64,000 nucleotides of DNA from Croceibacterium soli (GCF_009828065.1 NZ_WTYK01000002.1:310001-374000), one strand, 5' to 3'; counted from the stretch's first letter, positions 26,101-36,459 are shown. Program-made: numbers and translations. The notes: generated by a model not told the origin, from the letters alone.

Positions 26101-26429
26101 CAGCCGAAGCGGTAGCGGACGATCACCTCGGCCCGCTCTATCGTCAAGCTGGGGCGCCGCGGATCGCCGACGACGATATTCCGCAGGACCTGGCGCCGGC
26201 CGCCGATTCGCTCGATCTCGTATGTCGCCGCGATCCCGCGTGCTTCGAGCTCGCTGGCGATGAGGTTCTCGGCGATGCGTTCGCGCTGCAGCCAGAAGGC
26301 GAGGAAGGCCAGGCCGAGGATGACCAGAAGGGGTGCAAGTACCCATCGCCGCCAGAAGGAACGACGCCGTTCCGCCGCAACCGGGCCTGCCGTAACCGCA
26401 GTGGTGTCGCTCACGGCTTCCTGCACCAT
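23196..26429 (-). CDS. ydbH: YdbH-like AsmA-family inter-membrane lipid transport protein
   Basis: A 1077-residue protein with one N-terminal membrane anchor (about 29-48, WVLAPLLVILGLAFLAFWLQ) and a long, repetitive beta-rich body. This is the AsmA/TamB-like bridge architecture. The C-terminal third carries the YdbH-specific region (GVFDGTMPLIFDQDGNGRIE, then LRSLDYTRMTVAMDG). In E. coli YdbH works with TamB and YhdP to move phospholipids to the outer membrane. The ATG at 26429 is chosen; a TTG at 26465 is upstream. Heads ydbH-ynbE-ydbL; divergent from radC. Confidence 0.9.
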   Translation of the reverse strand: MVQEAVSDTTAVTAGPVAAERRRSFWRRWVLAPLLVILGLAFLAFWLQRERIAENLIASELEARGIAATYEIERIGGRRQVLRNIVVGDPRRPSLTIERAEVIVRYRFGWPTIGRLRLTRPRIFGTWIDGELSFGALDPLLFTGEEGPFEFPNFVIHIRDGRGLLETDYGPVGLRLAGEGHLRGGFRGELAATAPELTLGECELAGTTLFGAVGIDAERPTFKGPLRLASLDCGDGAVALARTTLAAEARFDRDLTGLEGKLSGDMRAARFAEAAVNALRFDSQISFRGGELTAGYEFAGEGLAHPQAQVASISAEGTVRAGDGFDWLRLQADFSGAGVRPGAGLDETIGQAAEAADGTLLGAILRKLRGGLLREATGSTLSGQASFRKTGGVVSLVIPQAAVTGGSGQRVLSLSRFQYGDSGGGLPRLAGNFATGGRDLPRVEGRIERRGTLGFTARLAMATYEAEGGRLAIPSLALVSEGDRLGFSGRALLSGNLPGGHAEDLLLPLSGNWSGASGLALWRQCAQIRFDSLRFANVTLQRNRLTLCPPPGRAMVRYGASGLQIAAGAPSLDVAGLLGETPIAVRSGPVGFAYPGALSARELQVTLGPSDTATSFAIANLTAQIGKNISGRFAGTDVRLYAVPLDLLGAEGNWDYTAGRLSIADGSFRLVDRQEAARFEPLAARGATLVLQDNLITAQADLREPAGDRLVTRLDLRHDLATGRGHADLAVPGVEFGPGYQPTDLTRLALGVVANVSGTVTGNGRIDWNESGVTSTGSFSSESLDFAAAFGPVRGASGTLVFTDLLGLTTARDQRIAVASVNPGIEVFDGEIGIEIRNGEVLQVTGGTWPFMGGTLTLRPVTLNLGMSEVRAYILEIVGLEASQFVERMELENISATGVFDGTMPLIFDQDGNGRIEGGRLVSRPPGGNVAYVGALTYEDLSPMANIAFDALRSLDYTRMTVAMDGPLTGEIVTRVRFDGVSQGEGATSNFITRRIAKLPFRFVVNIRAPFYQLITSIKSMYDPAAVRDPRDLGLIDELGNAIRRQTTEAEQEPPGTPPVPIPDEPAIQRRESEELP

Positions 26430-26494
26430 CGTGCCCCACTTGCGCGCAAGCCGCCGCAAAGGCAATGCCGCGGAGGGCCAGGGGGGAGCGAAAC

Positions 26495-27205
26495 TTGTCC
26501 GGTAAGCAGCCCGAACAGGCGCGCGGAAGCGCGGATCATGGCGGCAGCGGCCACCGCGCGCGGCTGCGCCGCCGTCTGCTGGACGGCGGGGCCGAAGCGC
26601 TGGCGGACTACGAGGTGCTCGAATACCTGCTGTTCGCCGCCCGCCCGCGCGGCGACACGAAGCCCACGGCCAAAGCCCTGCTCGCGCGCTTCGGTTCGCT
26701 TTCGGCCGTGCTCAACGCCGATCACCATGCGCTCGCCGAAGTGGAGGGCATGGGCGAAGTAAGCGCGGCGTCGCTGAAGATCGTCGCCCTGGCCGCCCGC
26801 CGCATGGCGCGCAGCGAAGTGCGGCAGAAGCCGGTGCTCGGCAGCTGGCAGGCACTGATCGACTACCTGGCGATCGACATGGCGCACCTGACGGTCGAGC
26901 GTGTGCGGGTGCTCTATCTCGATGCGCGCAACCGGCTGATCCTCGATCACCACGTCGGCGACGGGTCGATCGACGAAGCGGCGATCCATCCGCGCGAGGT
27001 GGTCAAGAAAGCGCTGGAGGTCGGCGCGACGGCGCTGATCCTGGTCCACAACCACCCCAGCGGCTGCCCCGAACCGAGCCGCGCCGACATCCAGATCACC
27101 GGCCGCATCGCCGAAGCCGGCCGGCTGATCGGCATCACCGTGCACGACCACGTGATCGTCGGGCGCGAAGGCCACGTTTCGCTGCGCGCCAAGGGGTTGA
27201 TCTAG
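26495..27205 (+). CDS. radC: RadC-family JAMM-domain protein
   Basis: A 236-residue protein of the RadC family, whose former DNA-repair name is not supported by function. The N-terminal UPF0758 region has LADYEVLEYLLFAARPRGDT and an HhH-like VEGMGEVSAA. The C-terminal JAMM/MPN metalloprotease-like site is HNHPSG at 185-190 with the downstream Asp in PSRADIQIT and an upstream Glu. Start is the TTG at 26495 with a strong GGGGGAG upstream; an ATG at 26465 is possible but would overlap the ydbH promoter. Function unknown. Confidence 0.93.
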   Translation: MSGKQPEQARGSADHGGSGHRARLRRRLLDGGAEALADYEVLEYLLFAARPRGDTKPTAKALLARFGSLSAVLNADHHALAEVEGMGEVSAASLKIVALAARRMARSEVRQKPVLGSWQALIDYLAIDMAHLTVERVRVLYLDARNRLILDHHVGDGSIDEAAIHPREVVKKALEVGATALILVHNHPSGCPEPSRADIQITGRIAEAGRLIGITVHDHVIVGREGHVSLRAKGLI

Positions 27206-27211
27206 GAACGG

Positions 27212-30001
27212 TCAGTCGAGATCGAAGCCATAACGGGCGTAGACCGGGATTTCCGCGGGGATGCGCGCGATCGCTTCGCGAATGTCCTTCTCGCCCTCCT
27301 TGTCTCCACTTGCCCGCCGGATCAATCCTCGCAGAAGCAGCGAATGGTGCTGTCCCGGCTCGGCGGCGAGCGCCGCGTTGGCATCGGCGAGCGCCCTGCC
27401 GTAATCTCCGGCCCGCAGGAACGCGAGGGCGCGGCTGTCGAGCACCGGCGCAGGGAATGGCGCCGCTTCCACGGCGCGTGTGCAGACGCTCTCAGCCTCC
27501 TCCAGCGCTACCTGCCACGCCGCCATGTGCCAGCATTTGGCGTTGAGTATCTGCGGATCGTCCGCCCGCTCGGCGAGGATCTTGTCGATGCGCTCGAGCC
27601 CGGCAGCTGCCCTGCCCTCCCAGCTGTCGAACTCCGCCAGGACGAGCTCAAGCGAATGGCGCACCTGCTGGTCTCCATCCTGCTGCTCAATCAGCGCGCG
27701 GGCTCCTTCGATATCGCCGGTATCCGCCATCGCATAAGCGAGCGCGATCGCCCGACCCGGATTAGGGTCCAGTTCCCAGGCCTTCTGCAGATCGTCCCGC
27801 GATTTGTCGCGTTGGCGCAGTTCAGCGAACACCATTGAGCGAGCCTGGAGGAGGTCGGCCGAACTCTGCATTTCTACCGCGGCCGTGTAGTCCGCCAGCG
27901 CTCCGGCCAAGTCGTAAGTGCCCCGCCGGAATCGCGCACGATTGAGGTAGTGCTCGACCTCGTCCGGCTCCCGGTCGATCTGCTCCTGGTAGGCCCGTTC
28001 GACCCGGGTCAATGCGCTGCGATCCGTCGCGCCTGCGTAGTGCCAGCGCCGCCGGGCGCCGGCGGGTGCCGTCAGAACGAGCTGATTGCGCGAAAGCGAT
28101 GCGGCGCGCTGCTTCTCGGCCGCAATCCGCTCCACCGGCAGTTCCCCGCCGAGATGTATGATCCTCTCGTTTATCGTCAGGGTGTCCTGCTCCAGCCGAG
28201 CCGAACGGACCAGGTGCATCCCTGCCAAAGTCTGGTCGATTTCGGTGGCCCCTGTCAGGACGAAACCGTCACCCGGCAGGTGATGGCGGAACGTTACGAC
28301 GCCCGCGGTCGGATGTCCCAGTTGCACCGGAATATCGCGCCATTGCCGGCGGGCCCGATCGGGAGCGAAGGCGATCTTGCTGCCCGGAAGGTCGAACGTC
28401 TGCTCGCCGCGGCCGCCTTCCCACTTGGTCAGTGATGTCATCAGACCTTCGACCACGACGGTTAGCTCGCTGTCGTCCGAACCTTCGATCGGATCGACGG
28501 AAAGGACCTGCGACATGCCGAGGATCGGGTGGACTATGTCTGAACCGGCCTCGATCATTTGCTCGTCGCTGATGTTGGCGAACCCGGCGTTGAACATCGC
28601 GGCGGCGGGACCGACGAGTTCGAGCCGCGCCTTGTACAATACCGGAATGTCTATCCCGGCGGTCTGATCGAAGTCGATCTCCACCTGCAAATCGGGAACG
28701 CGAGGCAGAACCTGCCGGATCTGCTCCAGCTCCGCGCCGGATGCCCTGAGCGGTAGAGCGTATCCGAAGGGCGGGACATTCCCCGCCACCCGCACATTGG
28801 CACCCGCCGAGGTGCCATCCAGCCAATAATCCGCGCCATCGATGCGTGCCCGCACGAGGACATGGTCGAAGGCGGCCGCCATCGGCAGCAATTCGGGCAG
28901 GCGGTCCCCGCCGACTGACGAGACCAGCACCGGTTCGGCTTCAATGCCCAACTGGTCCAACAGGGACAGCAGCAGCAGTGTCTTGGCCTTGCAATCGCCG
29001 TAGCGCAGTTGCCAGGTATCCGTGGGCGACTGCGGCAGATAGTTCCCGCCGTCGAGGCCGTTGGCGAGGTAGCCGATTTCCTCCTGCACGAGCTCAAGCG
29101 CCGCAACCGCCTGCGCCAGTGCCCCGGAGTGGGCCCCGCGAACGGCGCTCGCCCGGGCGGCCAGTTCGCTTCCGGGAGCGATTGTCCCGTCCACGCGGTA
29201 GTAGGGCTCCATCACCCGCGATACTTCACCCCAATCTTCGAAGGTGCCGATCTGCAGGATCGCCGGCAGGTGGTACCGAGGAGGCGCGTCCCTCGGCATC
29301 TCTTCCGCTTTCATGAGGGGCAGACGGAGCTCCAGCCAGCGGTAGCCCCCGCTCTCCTCAAGCTTGGGAAGCTCGACTCCGCGGGTCGCCGCGAAGCCGA
29401 CCTTCGCCGTGGCGGGCCAGGAGGCCTGGATGCGGGCGAAGCCGGCACGAAAGTCGGGCTCGCGGAACAAGTGGTTAAGGCTCTGGACCTCGCGCCCTAG
29501 GGCTTGATCTGAAAGCGAGGTCGTATAGCGGACCCGCAATACGTCGCCGACCTGCAACCCGGGGACCGGCATCGTCGCGGTGAATTCGCCGTCGAGTACC
29601 CGCTGCTCCAGGGAGGTTTCGCGTCTGAGGACATCGAGACGGCGCCCCTGCGCCAGAACGTCGATAGTCTCGCCTCCGCGCAATATCGTCACCTCGTGGA
29701 CGATGAGATCGCCCTTGTCGGGTAGCCACGTCGCGGTGAGCGTCCCCAGTTCGGTGAGTTCCTGCGGCGTTCCCACGCGCACGGCCGTGTCGAGGTAGCG
29801 CCAGAGCGTCCCTTCCTCGAGCCGCAGTTGCTGATCGAACACCTGTAGATTGCCGGATCTGGCCGAAGGATTGGAAGGCAGGCTGGCCTTCTCGACCCAC
29901 TCCGGCGCCGGACGGTAGAGGATCTCCTCACCCGCCAGAGCCGATGTGTGCATCAGGCTCGCGCCCACGCAGGCTGCCGCCGCCAGAAATCTGACTCTCA
30001 C
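27212..30001 (-). CDS. Secreted DUF3857 / transglutaminase-like / TPR protein
   Basis: A 929-residue exported protein. The signal peptide (1 to about 23, ending SALA) starts at GTG 30001, which has GGGGGG upstream. DUF3857 covers about 60-290. A transglutaminase-like domain follows (about 300-440) with its Cys337 in YGDCKAKTLLLLSLL and His/Asp candidates in FDHVLVRARIDGADYWLDG. TPR-type repeats occupy about 680-900 (for example YLNRARFRRGTYDLAGALAD). This domain set recurs in Bacteroidetes and sphingomonads; whether it is enzyme or scaffold is not known. Convergent with radC. Confidence 0.85.
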   Translation of the reverse strand: MRVRFLAAAACVGASLMHTSALAGEEILYRPAPEWVEKASLPSNPSARSGNLQVFDQQLRLEEGTLWRYLDTAVRVGTPQELTELGTLTATWLPDKGDLIVHEVTILRGGETIDVLAQGRRLDVLRRETSLEQRVLDGEFTATMPVPGLQVGDVLRVRYTTSLSDQALGREVQSLNHLFREPDFRAGFARIQASWPATAKVGFAATRGVELPKLEESGGYRWLELRLPLMKAEEMPRDAPPRYHLPAILQIGTFEDWGEVSRVMEPYYRVDGTIAPGSELAARASAVRGAHSGALAQAVAALELVQEEIGYLANGLDGGNYLPQSPTDTWQLRYGDCKAKTLLLLSLLDQLGIEAEPVLVSSVGGDRLPELLPMAAAFDHVLVRARIDGADYWLDGTSAGANVRVAGNVPPFGYALPLRASGAELEQIRQVLPRVPDLQVEIDFDQTAGIDIPVLYKARLELVGPAAAMFNAGFANISDEQMIEAGSDIVHPILGMSQVLSVDPIEGSDDSELTVVVEGLMTSLTKWEGGRGEQTFDLPGSKIAFAPDRARRQWRDIPVQLGHPTAGVVTFRHHLPGDGFVLTGATEIDQTLAGMHLVRSARLEQDTLTINERIIHLGGELPVERIAAEKQRAASLSRNQLVLTAPAGARRRWHYAGATDRSALTRVERAYQEQIDREPDEVEHYLNRARFRRGTYDLAGALADYTAAVEMQSSADLLQARSMVFAELRQRDKSRDDLQKAWELDPNPGRAIALAYAMADTGDIEGARALIEQQDGDQQVRHSLELVLAEFDSWEGRAAAGLERIDKILAERADDPQILNAKCWHMAAWQVALEEAESVCTRAVEAAPFPAPVLDSRALAFLRAGDYGRALADANAALAAEPGQHHSLLLRGLIRRASGDKEGEKDIREAIARIPAEIPVYARYGFDLD

Positions 30002-30206
30002 TGTCGCCCCCCGTCGAATCCCTGCGAGCCAGCCTAAAGCAAACGCCCGGCGGAGCAACGATCTCAATTACCACCCTAACGACCCGGGCGAGAGCTCGGC
30101 TCTGCTGGCAAGGGGACATTTGAAACGCTCGCGCTTGCCATTTGCTGCGCTGCCTCCTAGCCGCCGCGCTGTCCCGACAACTACATCCCAGCACCCGGAG
30201 CTACCG

Positions 30207-31517
30207 ATGGTCCCCCGTTATTCCCGCCCTGCCATGACCGCGATCTGGGAGCCCGAGGCGAAGTATCGCATCTGGTTCGAGATCGAGGCCCATGCGACCG
30301 AGAAGCTCGGCGAACTGGGCGTGGTGCCGGAAAGCGCGGCCAAGGCGCTGTGGGACTGGTGGAAGACCGATCCGAAGATCGATGTCGAGGCGATCGACGC
30401 CATCGAGGCCGTGACCAAGCACGACGTGATCGCCTTCCTCACCTGGGTGGCGGAGAACGTGGGCGAACAGGCCCGCTTCATGCACCAGGGCATGACCAGC
30501 TCCGACGTGCTCGACACCACCCTGGCTGTGCAACTCGCCCGCTCCGCGGATCTCCTGATCGAGGATCTCGACCAGCTCCTCACCGCGCTGCAGCGCCGGG
30601 CGGAAGAGCACAAGTACACGCCGACCATCGGCCGCAGCCACGGCATCCATGCCGAACCGGTGACCTTCGGCCTCAAGCTGGCGCAGGCCCATGCCGAGTT
30701 CGCCCGCTGCCGCAAGCGCCTCGTCGCCGCGCGCGAGGAGATCGCCACTTGTGCGATCAGCGGCGCGGTCGGCACCTTCGCCAACATCGATCCGGCGGTG
30801 GAGGAGCATGTCGCCGAGCGCCTCGGCCTGCAGCCGGAGACGATCTCCACCCAGGTGATCCCGCGCGACCGCCATGCGATGTTCTTCGCCGTGCTGGGCG
30901 TCATCGCCAGCTCGATCGAGCGTCTGGCGATCGAAGTGCGCCACCTGCAGCGGACCGAAGTGCTGGAGGCGGAAGAGTACTTCTCGCCCGGCCAGAAGGG
31001 CTCCAGCGCCATGCCGCACAAGCGCAACCCGATTCTGACCGAGAACCTCACCGGCCTCGCTCGCGTGGTACGCGGCGCCGCGGTTCCGGCGATGGAAAAC
31101 GTCGCGCTGTGGCACGAGCGGGACATCTCCCACTCCTCCGTCGAGCGGTTCATCGGGCCGGACGCGTGCATCACGCTCGACTTCGCGCTCGCCCGCCTGA
31201 CCAGCGTCGTCGACAAGCTGCTCGTCTATCCCGAGCGGATGCAGAAGAACCTCGATCGGATGGGCGGCCTAGTCCACTCGCAGCGCGTGCTGCTGGCGCT
31301 CACCCAGGCGGGCGTCAGCCGCGAGGACGCCTACCGGCTGGTCCAGCGCAACGCGATGAAAGTGTGGGAGTCCGACGGCGCGCTGTCCCTGCTCGAGCTG
31401 CTCAAGGCCGATCCCGAAGTGAACGCGGCGCTGTCCGACGCGGAGCTCGAGGAGCGGTTCGACCTGGAGTACCATTTCAGGCAGGTGGACCGCATCTTCG
31501 AACGCGTGTTCGGCTGA
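30207..31517 (+). CDS. purB: Adenylosuccinate lyase
   Basis: Acts twice in purine synthesis, releasing fumarate from SAICAR and from adenylosuccinate. The 436-residue fumarase/aspartase-fold enzyme begins MVPRYSRPAMTAIWEPEAKY and has the HDVIAFLTW segment, TSSDVLDTTL, a catalytic His in GRSHGIHAEP, and the signature GSSAMPHKRNP at 265-275. The ATG at 30207 is the family start. Single gene. Confidence 0.98.
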   Translation: MVPRYSRPAMTAIWEPEAKYRIWFEIEAHATEKLGELGVVPESAAKALWDWWKTDPKIDVEAIDAIEAVTKHDVIAFLTWVAENVGEQARFMHQGMTSSDVLDTTLAVQLARSADLLIEDLDQLLTALQRRAEEHKYTPTIGRSHGIHAEPVTFGLKLAQAHAEFARCRKRLVAAREEIATCAISGAVGTFANIDPAVEEHVAERLGLQPETISTQVIPRDRHAMFFAVLGVIASSIERLAIEVRHLQRTEVLEAEEYFSPGQKGSSAMPHKRNPILTENLTGLARVVRGAAVPAMENVALWHERDISHSSVERFIGPDACITLDFALARLTSVVDKLLVYPERMQKNLDRMGGLVHSQRVLLALTQAGVSREDAYRLVQRNAMKVWESDGALSLLELLKADPEVNAALSDAELEERFDLEYHFRQVDRIFERVFG

Positions 31518-31608
31518 GGGCGTAACCCCTTGGGGAACCGGCGTCCTCTTTCCTTCCAGCACCAACGGCCCTAGCATCCTCGCACGGCGGGATAGGAGAA
31601 TAGGCGCG

Positions 31609-31977
31609 ATGCAAATCGTTCGAACGATCGTCTGGGTGCTGCTCCTGGTGGCGCTGCTGGTGTTTTCCGCGTTCAACTGGAAGCCGGTGGAAGTGAAGAT
31701 CTGGGAAGGGCTGGTGCTCGAAACAAAGATCCCCGCGCTTGTGGTGATCTCCTTCCTGATCGGCCTGGTGCCGATGTGGATGCTCCATCGGGCGAACCGG
31801 TTCTACATGAGCCGCCGGATCGCCTCGCTCGAAACCGCAGCGCGCAGCGCCGCGGTGACCCCGGTTGCACCGCCCGCTCCCGTCGAGGAGCACGGGACCG
31901 ACCGCACGCTCGCCCGCGAGCACAGGCCGGACCACGCGTCCGAGCGGCCGAACCCTCTGCAGGCGGACGACCGTTGA
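31609..31977 (+). CDS. lapA: LapA-domain (DUF1049) membrane protein
   Basis: A 122-residue inner-membrane protein with two helices (about 7-22 and 42-60; TIVWVLLLVALLVFSAFNW and LVVISFLIGLVPMWMLHRAN) and a charged cytoplasmic tail rich in Pro, Glu and Arg. This is the LapA (YciS) family, which in E. coli works with LapB to control LpxC and lipopolysaccharide synthesis; lapB is not adjacent here. AGGAG precedes the ATG. Its stop overlaps the pyrF start (TTGA). Confidence 0.85.
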   Translation: MQIVRTIVWVLLLVALLVFSAFNWKPVEVKIWEGLVLETKIPALVVISFLIGLVPMWMLHRANRFYMSRRIASLETAARSAAVTPVAPPAPVEEHGTDRTLAREHRPDHASERPNPLQADDR

Positions 31978-32648
31978 GCAATCCCGTATACCTGGCACTC
32001 GATCTTCCGCAGCTCGACGCGGCGAAAGCGCTGGCCGAGAAGGTCAAGGCGCACGTCGGCGGGTTCAAGCTCGGCCTCGAATTCTTCTGCGCGCACGGCC
32101 ATCACGGCGTGCACGAGATCGCCCATCTCGGCCTGCCGATCTTTCTCGACCTCAAGCTGCATGACATCCCCAATACCGTCGCCGGCGCGATGCAGGCGAT
32201 CCACGTGCTCGAACCGGCGATCGTTACCGTCCATGCCTGCGGCGGGCGCGCCATGATGGAAGACGCCAAGGCCGCTGCCGGTAGCGGCACAAAAGTGGTC
32301 GCCGTGACGATGCTCACCAGCCTGGACGAGCGCGATCTCGAACGGACCGGCGTGGCCGGCAGCGCGCACGACCAAGTCATGCGGCTGGCCGACCTGGCCC
32401 ATGCCGCCGGGCTCGACGGGATCGTCTGCTCGGGCGAGGAAGTCGGCGCAGTCCGCCGCCAGTGGAAGGACGGCTTCTTCGTCGTCCCCGGCCTGCGCCC
32501 CGCCGGCAGCGCGGTCGGCGATCAGAAGCGCGTCGTCACCCCGCGCCAGGCCCGCGATGACGGCGCCAGCGTCCTGGTCATCGGCCGCCCGATCAGCCGC
32601 GCCGAAGAACCGGCCACCGCCGCCCGGGCCATCGAAGCTACGCTGTGA
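31974..32648 (+). CDS. pyrF: Orotidine-5'-phosphate decarboxylase
   Basis: Last step of UMP synthesis. The 224-residue TIM-barrel enzyme has the substrate-binding LALDLPQLDAA, the catalytic FLDLKLHDIPNT (Asp-Lys-Asp), and VVPGLRPAG and VIGRPISRAEEP phosphate-binding motifs. The start is TTG, overlapping the lapA stop by 4 bp, so translation is coupled. Homologues often follow lapA in this group. Confidence 0.96.
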   Translation: MSNPVYLALDLPQLDAAKALAEKVKAHVGGFKLGLEFFCAHGHHGVHEIAHLGLPIFLDLKLHDIPNTVAGAMQAIHVLEPAIVTVHACGGRAMMEDAKAAAGSGTKVVAVTMLTSLDERDLERTGVAGSAHDQVMRLADLAHAAGLDGIVCSGEEVGAVRRQWKDGFFVVPGLRPAGSAVGDQKRVVTPRQARDDGASVLVIGRPISRAEEPATAARAIEATL

Positions 32649-32965
32649 GGTGAGCAACTGCCTCCTTCGCGCTCCTCGCGAAAGGCTTTTTTGCGCGCGC
32701 AGAGGCGCAGAGGCGCGGAGGACGTTCCTCTCAGCTCGTCGTCCCCACGAACGCGGGAGTTCAGGGACGAATAGGACCATAGGTTCCCGCTTTCGCGGGA
32801 GTGACAAAGGAGGGGGAGCGCTCTGCGCCTCTGCGAGCGCCTTCTTTCAACAGTCTGGTCTCTCGGTCGTTACCGACCTCCTCGTTATGCCCGCGAAGGC
32901 GGCCATGATGAGGCATTCACACGCGGCGAACTCGACTCCCGCGCAAATGACGCTAGATGCGCCTC
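32649..32965. repeat. pyrF-trpF gap with nested palindromic element (family F)
   Basis: No gene is seen in these 317 bp. CGCAGAGGCGCAGAG at 32698-32712 is an exact inverted repeat of CTCTGCGCCTCTGCG at 32821-32835. Inside is a second, different palindrome: TCGTCCCCACGAACGCGGGA (about 32738-32757) against TTCCCGCTTTCGCGGGAGTG (about 32784-32803). This looks like one mobile palindrome inserted in another. An upstream GCGAAAGGCTTTTTTG may terminate pyrF. Confidence 0.75.
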
Positions 32966-33597
32966 ATGGCGAACGTAGAGATCAAGATCTGCGGGCTTTC
33001 GACGCCCGAAACCGTCGATGCGGCAGTCGATGCAGGGGCGACGCATATCGGGCTGGTCCATTACGAGCCGAGCCCGCGCCACGTGTCGCTGGAGCAGGCC
33101 GCCGCCCTGCGCCAGCGGGTACCGCCGAGGACCAAGGTCGTGCTGCTGCTGGTGAGCATGGAGGCGCAGCCTACTGCCCTGGCGCTCGATGCGGTGCGCC
33201 CCGACGTCGTGCAGTTCCACGGCCGGGAGACGCCGGAATGGCTCGCCCTGCTGAAGCAGCATACGCCGCTTGAGATCTGGAAAGCGATCGGAGTGAAGAG
33301 CGCCGACTCTCTGACCAAGGCCCAGCGCTTCAAGGGCGCGGCGGACCGGCTGATCTATGACGCCGCGGCCGGCGCCCTGCCCGGCGGCAATGGCCTGGCG
33401 CTCGACTGGTCGCTCCTGTCGGCTTTCCGCCACGAGATGCCCTGGGGCCTTGCCGGGGGGCTGACGCCCGGCAACGTGGCCGAGGCGATCCGCACGACCG
33501 GCGCGCCACTGGTCGATACCTCTTCAGGCGTCGAGAGCGCCCCTGGCGTCAAGGATGTGGACTTGATCGCCGCCTTCTGCAAAGCGGCCCGCGGATT

Positions 33598-33601
<4 letters not shown>
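32966..33601 (+). CDS. trpF: Phosphoribosylanthranilate isomerase
   Basis: Third step of tryptophan synthesis, an Amadori rearrangement. The 211-residue TIM barrel starts [20 protein letters not shown], with catalytic Cys in KICGL and the Asp in [16 protein letters not shown] that follows the phosphate-binding [11 protein letters not shown] 32966 is preferred over 32957. Its stop overlaps the trpB start (ATGA), heading trpF-trpB-trpA-accD. Confidence 0.96.
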
Positions 33602-34808
<1,207 letters not shown>

Positions 34809-34812
<4 letters not shown>

Positions 34813-35603
34813 GCGACCGGCTGAGCAGGGCCTTCACCAAAGGCCGTCCCGCGCTCGTCTGCTTCATCACCGCGGGTGACGGCGACACGGCGGCCAATCT
34901 CGACGCGCTGGTCGAAGGCGGCGCCGACGTGATCGAGCTGGGCATGCCGTTTACCGACCCGATGGCCGACGGTCCCGGCATTCAGGCGGCAAACCTGCGC
35001 AGCCTCGGCAAGGGCACGACGACTGCAGACGTGCTGGCGATCGCCCGCGAGTTCCGCGCGCGCCACGCGGACGTGCCGCTGGTGCTGATGGGCTATGCCA
35101 ACCCTATGGTCCGCCGTGGGCCGGAATGGTTTGCCGAGCAGGCCGCTGCCAACGGCGTTGACGGGGTGATCTGCGTCGATCTGGGGCCGGAGGAGGACCA
35201 AGACCTCGGACCTGCCCTTCGCGCTAAGGGTGTCGCCATGATCCGCCTCGCCACGCCGACGACCGACGATACGCGGCTGCCGGCCGTGCTCGATGGCGCC
35301 GGCGGGTTCCTCTACTACGTCTCCGTCGCCGGGATCACCGGCAAGCAGCAGGCCGCGCTCGGCTCGATCGAGCAGGCGGTCGCCCGGCTGAAGGCGCACA
35401 CCACGCTGCCGGTCGCCGTCGGCTTCGGCGTGCGCACGCCTGAGCAGGCCCAGGCCATCGCCCGCGTCGCCGATGGCGTCGTGGTCGGTTCCGCTCTGGT
35501 CGAACTCGTCGGCAAGTACGGCGCCGACGCGCCGGAGCATCTGCGCGCGCTGACCGCATCGCTCGCCGACGGCATCCATTCCGCGCGAAAGGAACCCGCA
35601 TGA
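34809..35603 (+). CDS. trpA: Tryptophan synthase alpha chain
   Basis: Splits indole-3-glycerol phosphate into indole and glyceraldehyde 3-phosphate. 264 residues; the catalytic Glu is in [16 protein letters not shown], the second acid in [12 protein letters not shown], and phosphate binding in [11 protein letters not shown] and [11 protein letters not shown]. The start is GTG at 34809 (GTGA with the trpB stop), and the stop overlaps accD ATG. Confidence 0.98.
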
Positions 35604-36448
35604 GCTGGCTCACCCGCGTCCGCAATTCGCTTCCGTTCCTCGAGAAGCGCGAGACGCCCGACAATCTCTGGGTCAAGTGCCCCGGCTGCAGCGAGATGCT
35701 GTTCACCCGCGAGTACGAGGCCAATCTCTACGTCTGCCCGCGCTGCGAGCACCACGGCCGGATCGGCGCCGACACGCGGCTCGGCCAGATCCTCGACCCC
35801 GGCTACGCGCTGCTGCCGGCGCCGGAAGTGCGCGAGGATCCGCTCAAGTTCCGCGATTCGAAGCGCTATGCCGACCGCCTCAAGCAGGCGCGCGCCAACA
35901 ACGCTCACCCTGACGCGTTCACGGTGGCCGCAGGCACGATCGAGGGCCAGAAAGCCGTCGTCGGCGTGCAGGACTTCACCTTCATGGGCGGATCGATGGG
36001 CCTGGCGGTCGGCGCGGCGTTCGTCGCCGGGGCGGAGCGGGCGCTGGAGGACAAGTGCGGCTATGTCGTCGTGACGGCGGCCGGCGGCGCGCGCATGCAG
36101 GAGGGCATTCTCAGCCTGATGCAGATGCCCAAGGCGACCGTCATGACGCGCCGCCTGAAGGAAGCCGGGCTCCCTTACATCGTCGTTCTGGCCGACCCGA
36201 CCACCGGCGGCGTCACCGCCAGCTACGCGATGCTTGGTGACGTGCACATCGCCGAGCCGGGCGCGCTGATCGGCTTCGCCGGCCAGCGGGTGATCCAGGA
36301 AACGATTCGCGAGAAGCTGCCGGAAGGCTTCCAGCGCGCCGAATACCTGCACGAGCACGGCATGGTCGACATGGTCGTCCCGCGCGCAGAGATCCGCTCG
36401 ACACTGGCCAAGCTGCTCCACTACATGAGCCCGGCGGAGGCTGCGTGA
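35600..36448 (+). CDS. accD: Acetyl-CoA carboxylase carboxyltransferase subunit beta
   Basis: Transfers CO2 from carboxybiotin to acetyl-CoA for fatty-acid synthesis, with AccA. The 282-residue protein has the N-terminal zinc ribbon with Cys27, Cys30, Cys46 and Cys49 (CPGC, CPRC) and the crotonase-like core [17 protein letters not shown] and [16 protein letters not shown]. Coupled to trpA by ATGA. The trp-accD-folC neighbourhood is conserved in proteobacteria; here a repeat separates accD from folC. Confidence 0.98.
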   Translation: MSWLTRVRNSLPFLEKRETPDNLWVKCPGCSEMLFTREYEANLYVCPRCEHHGRIGADTRLGQILDPGYALLPAPEVREDPLKFRDSKRYADRLKQARANNAHPDAFTVAAGTIEGQKAVVGVQDFTFMGGSMGLAVGAAFVAGAERALEDKCGYVVVTAAGGARMQEGILSLMQMPKATVMTRRLKEAGLPYIVVLADPTTGGVTASYAMLGDVHIAEPGALIGFAGQRVIQETIREKLPEGFQRAEYLHEHGMVDMVVPRAEIRSTLAKLLHYMSPAEAA

Positions 36449-36459
36449 GCTACGGTAAG

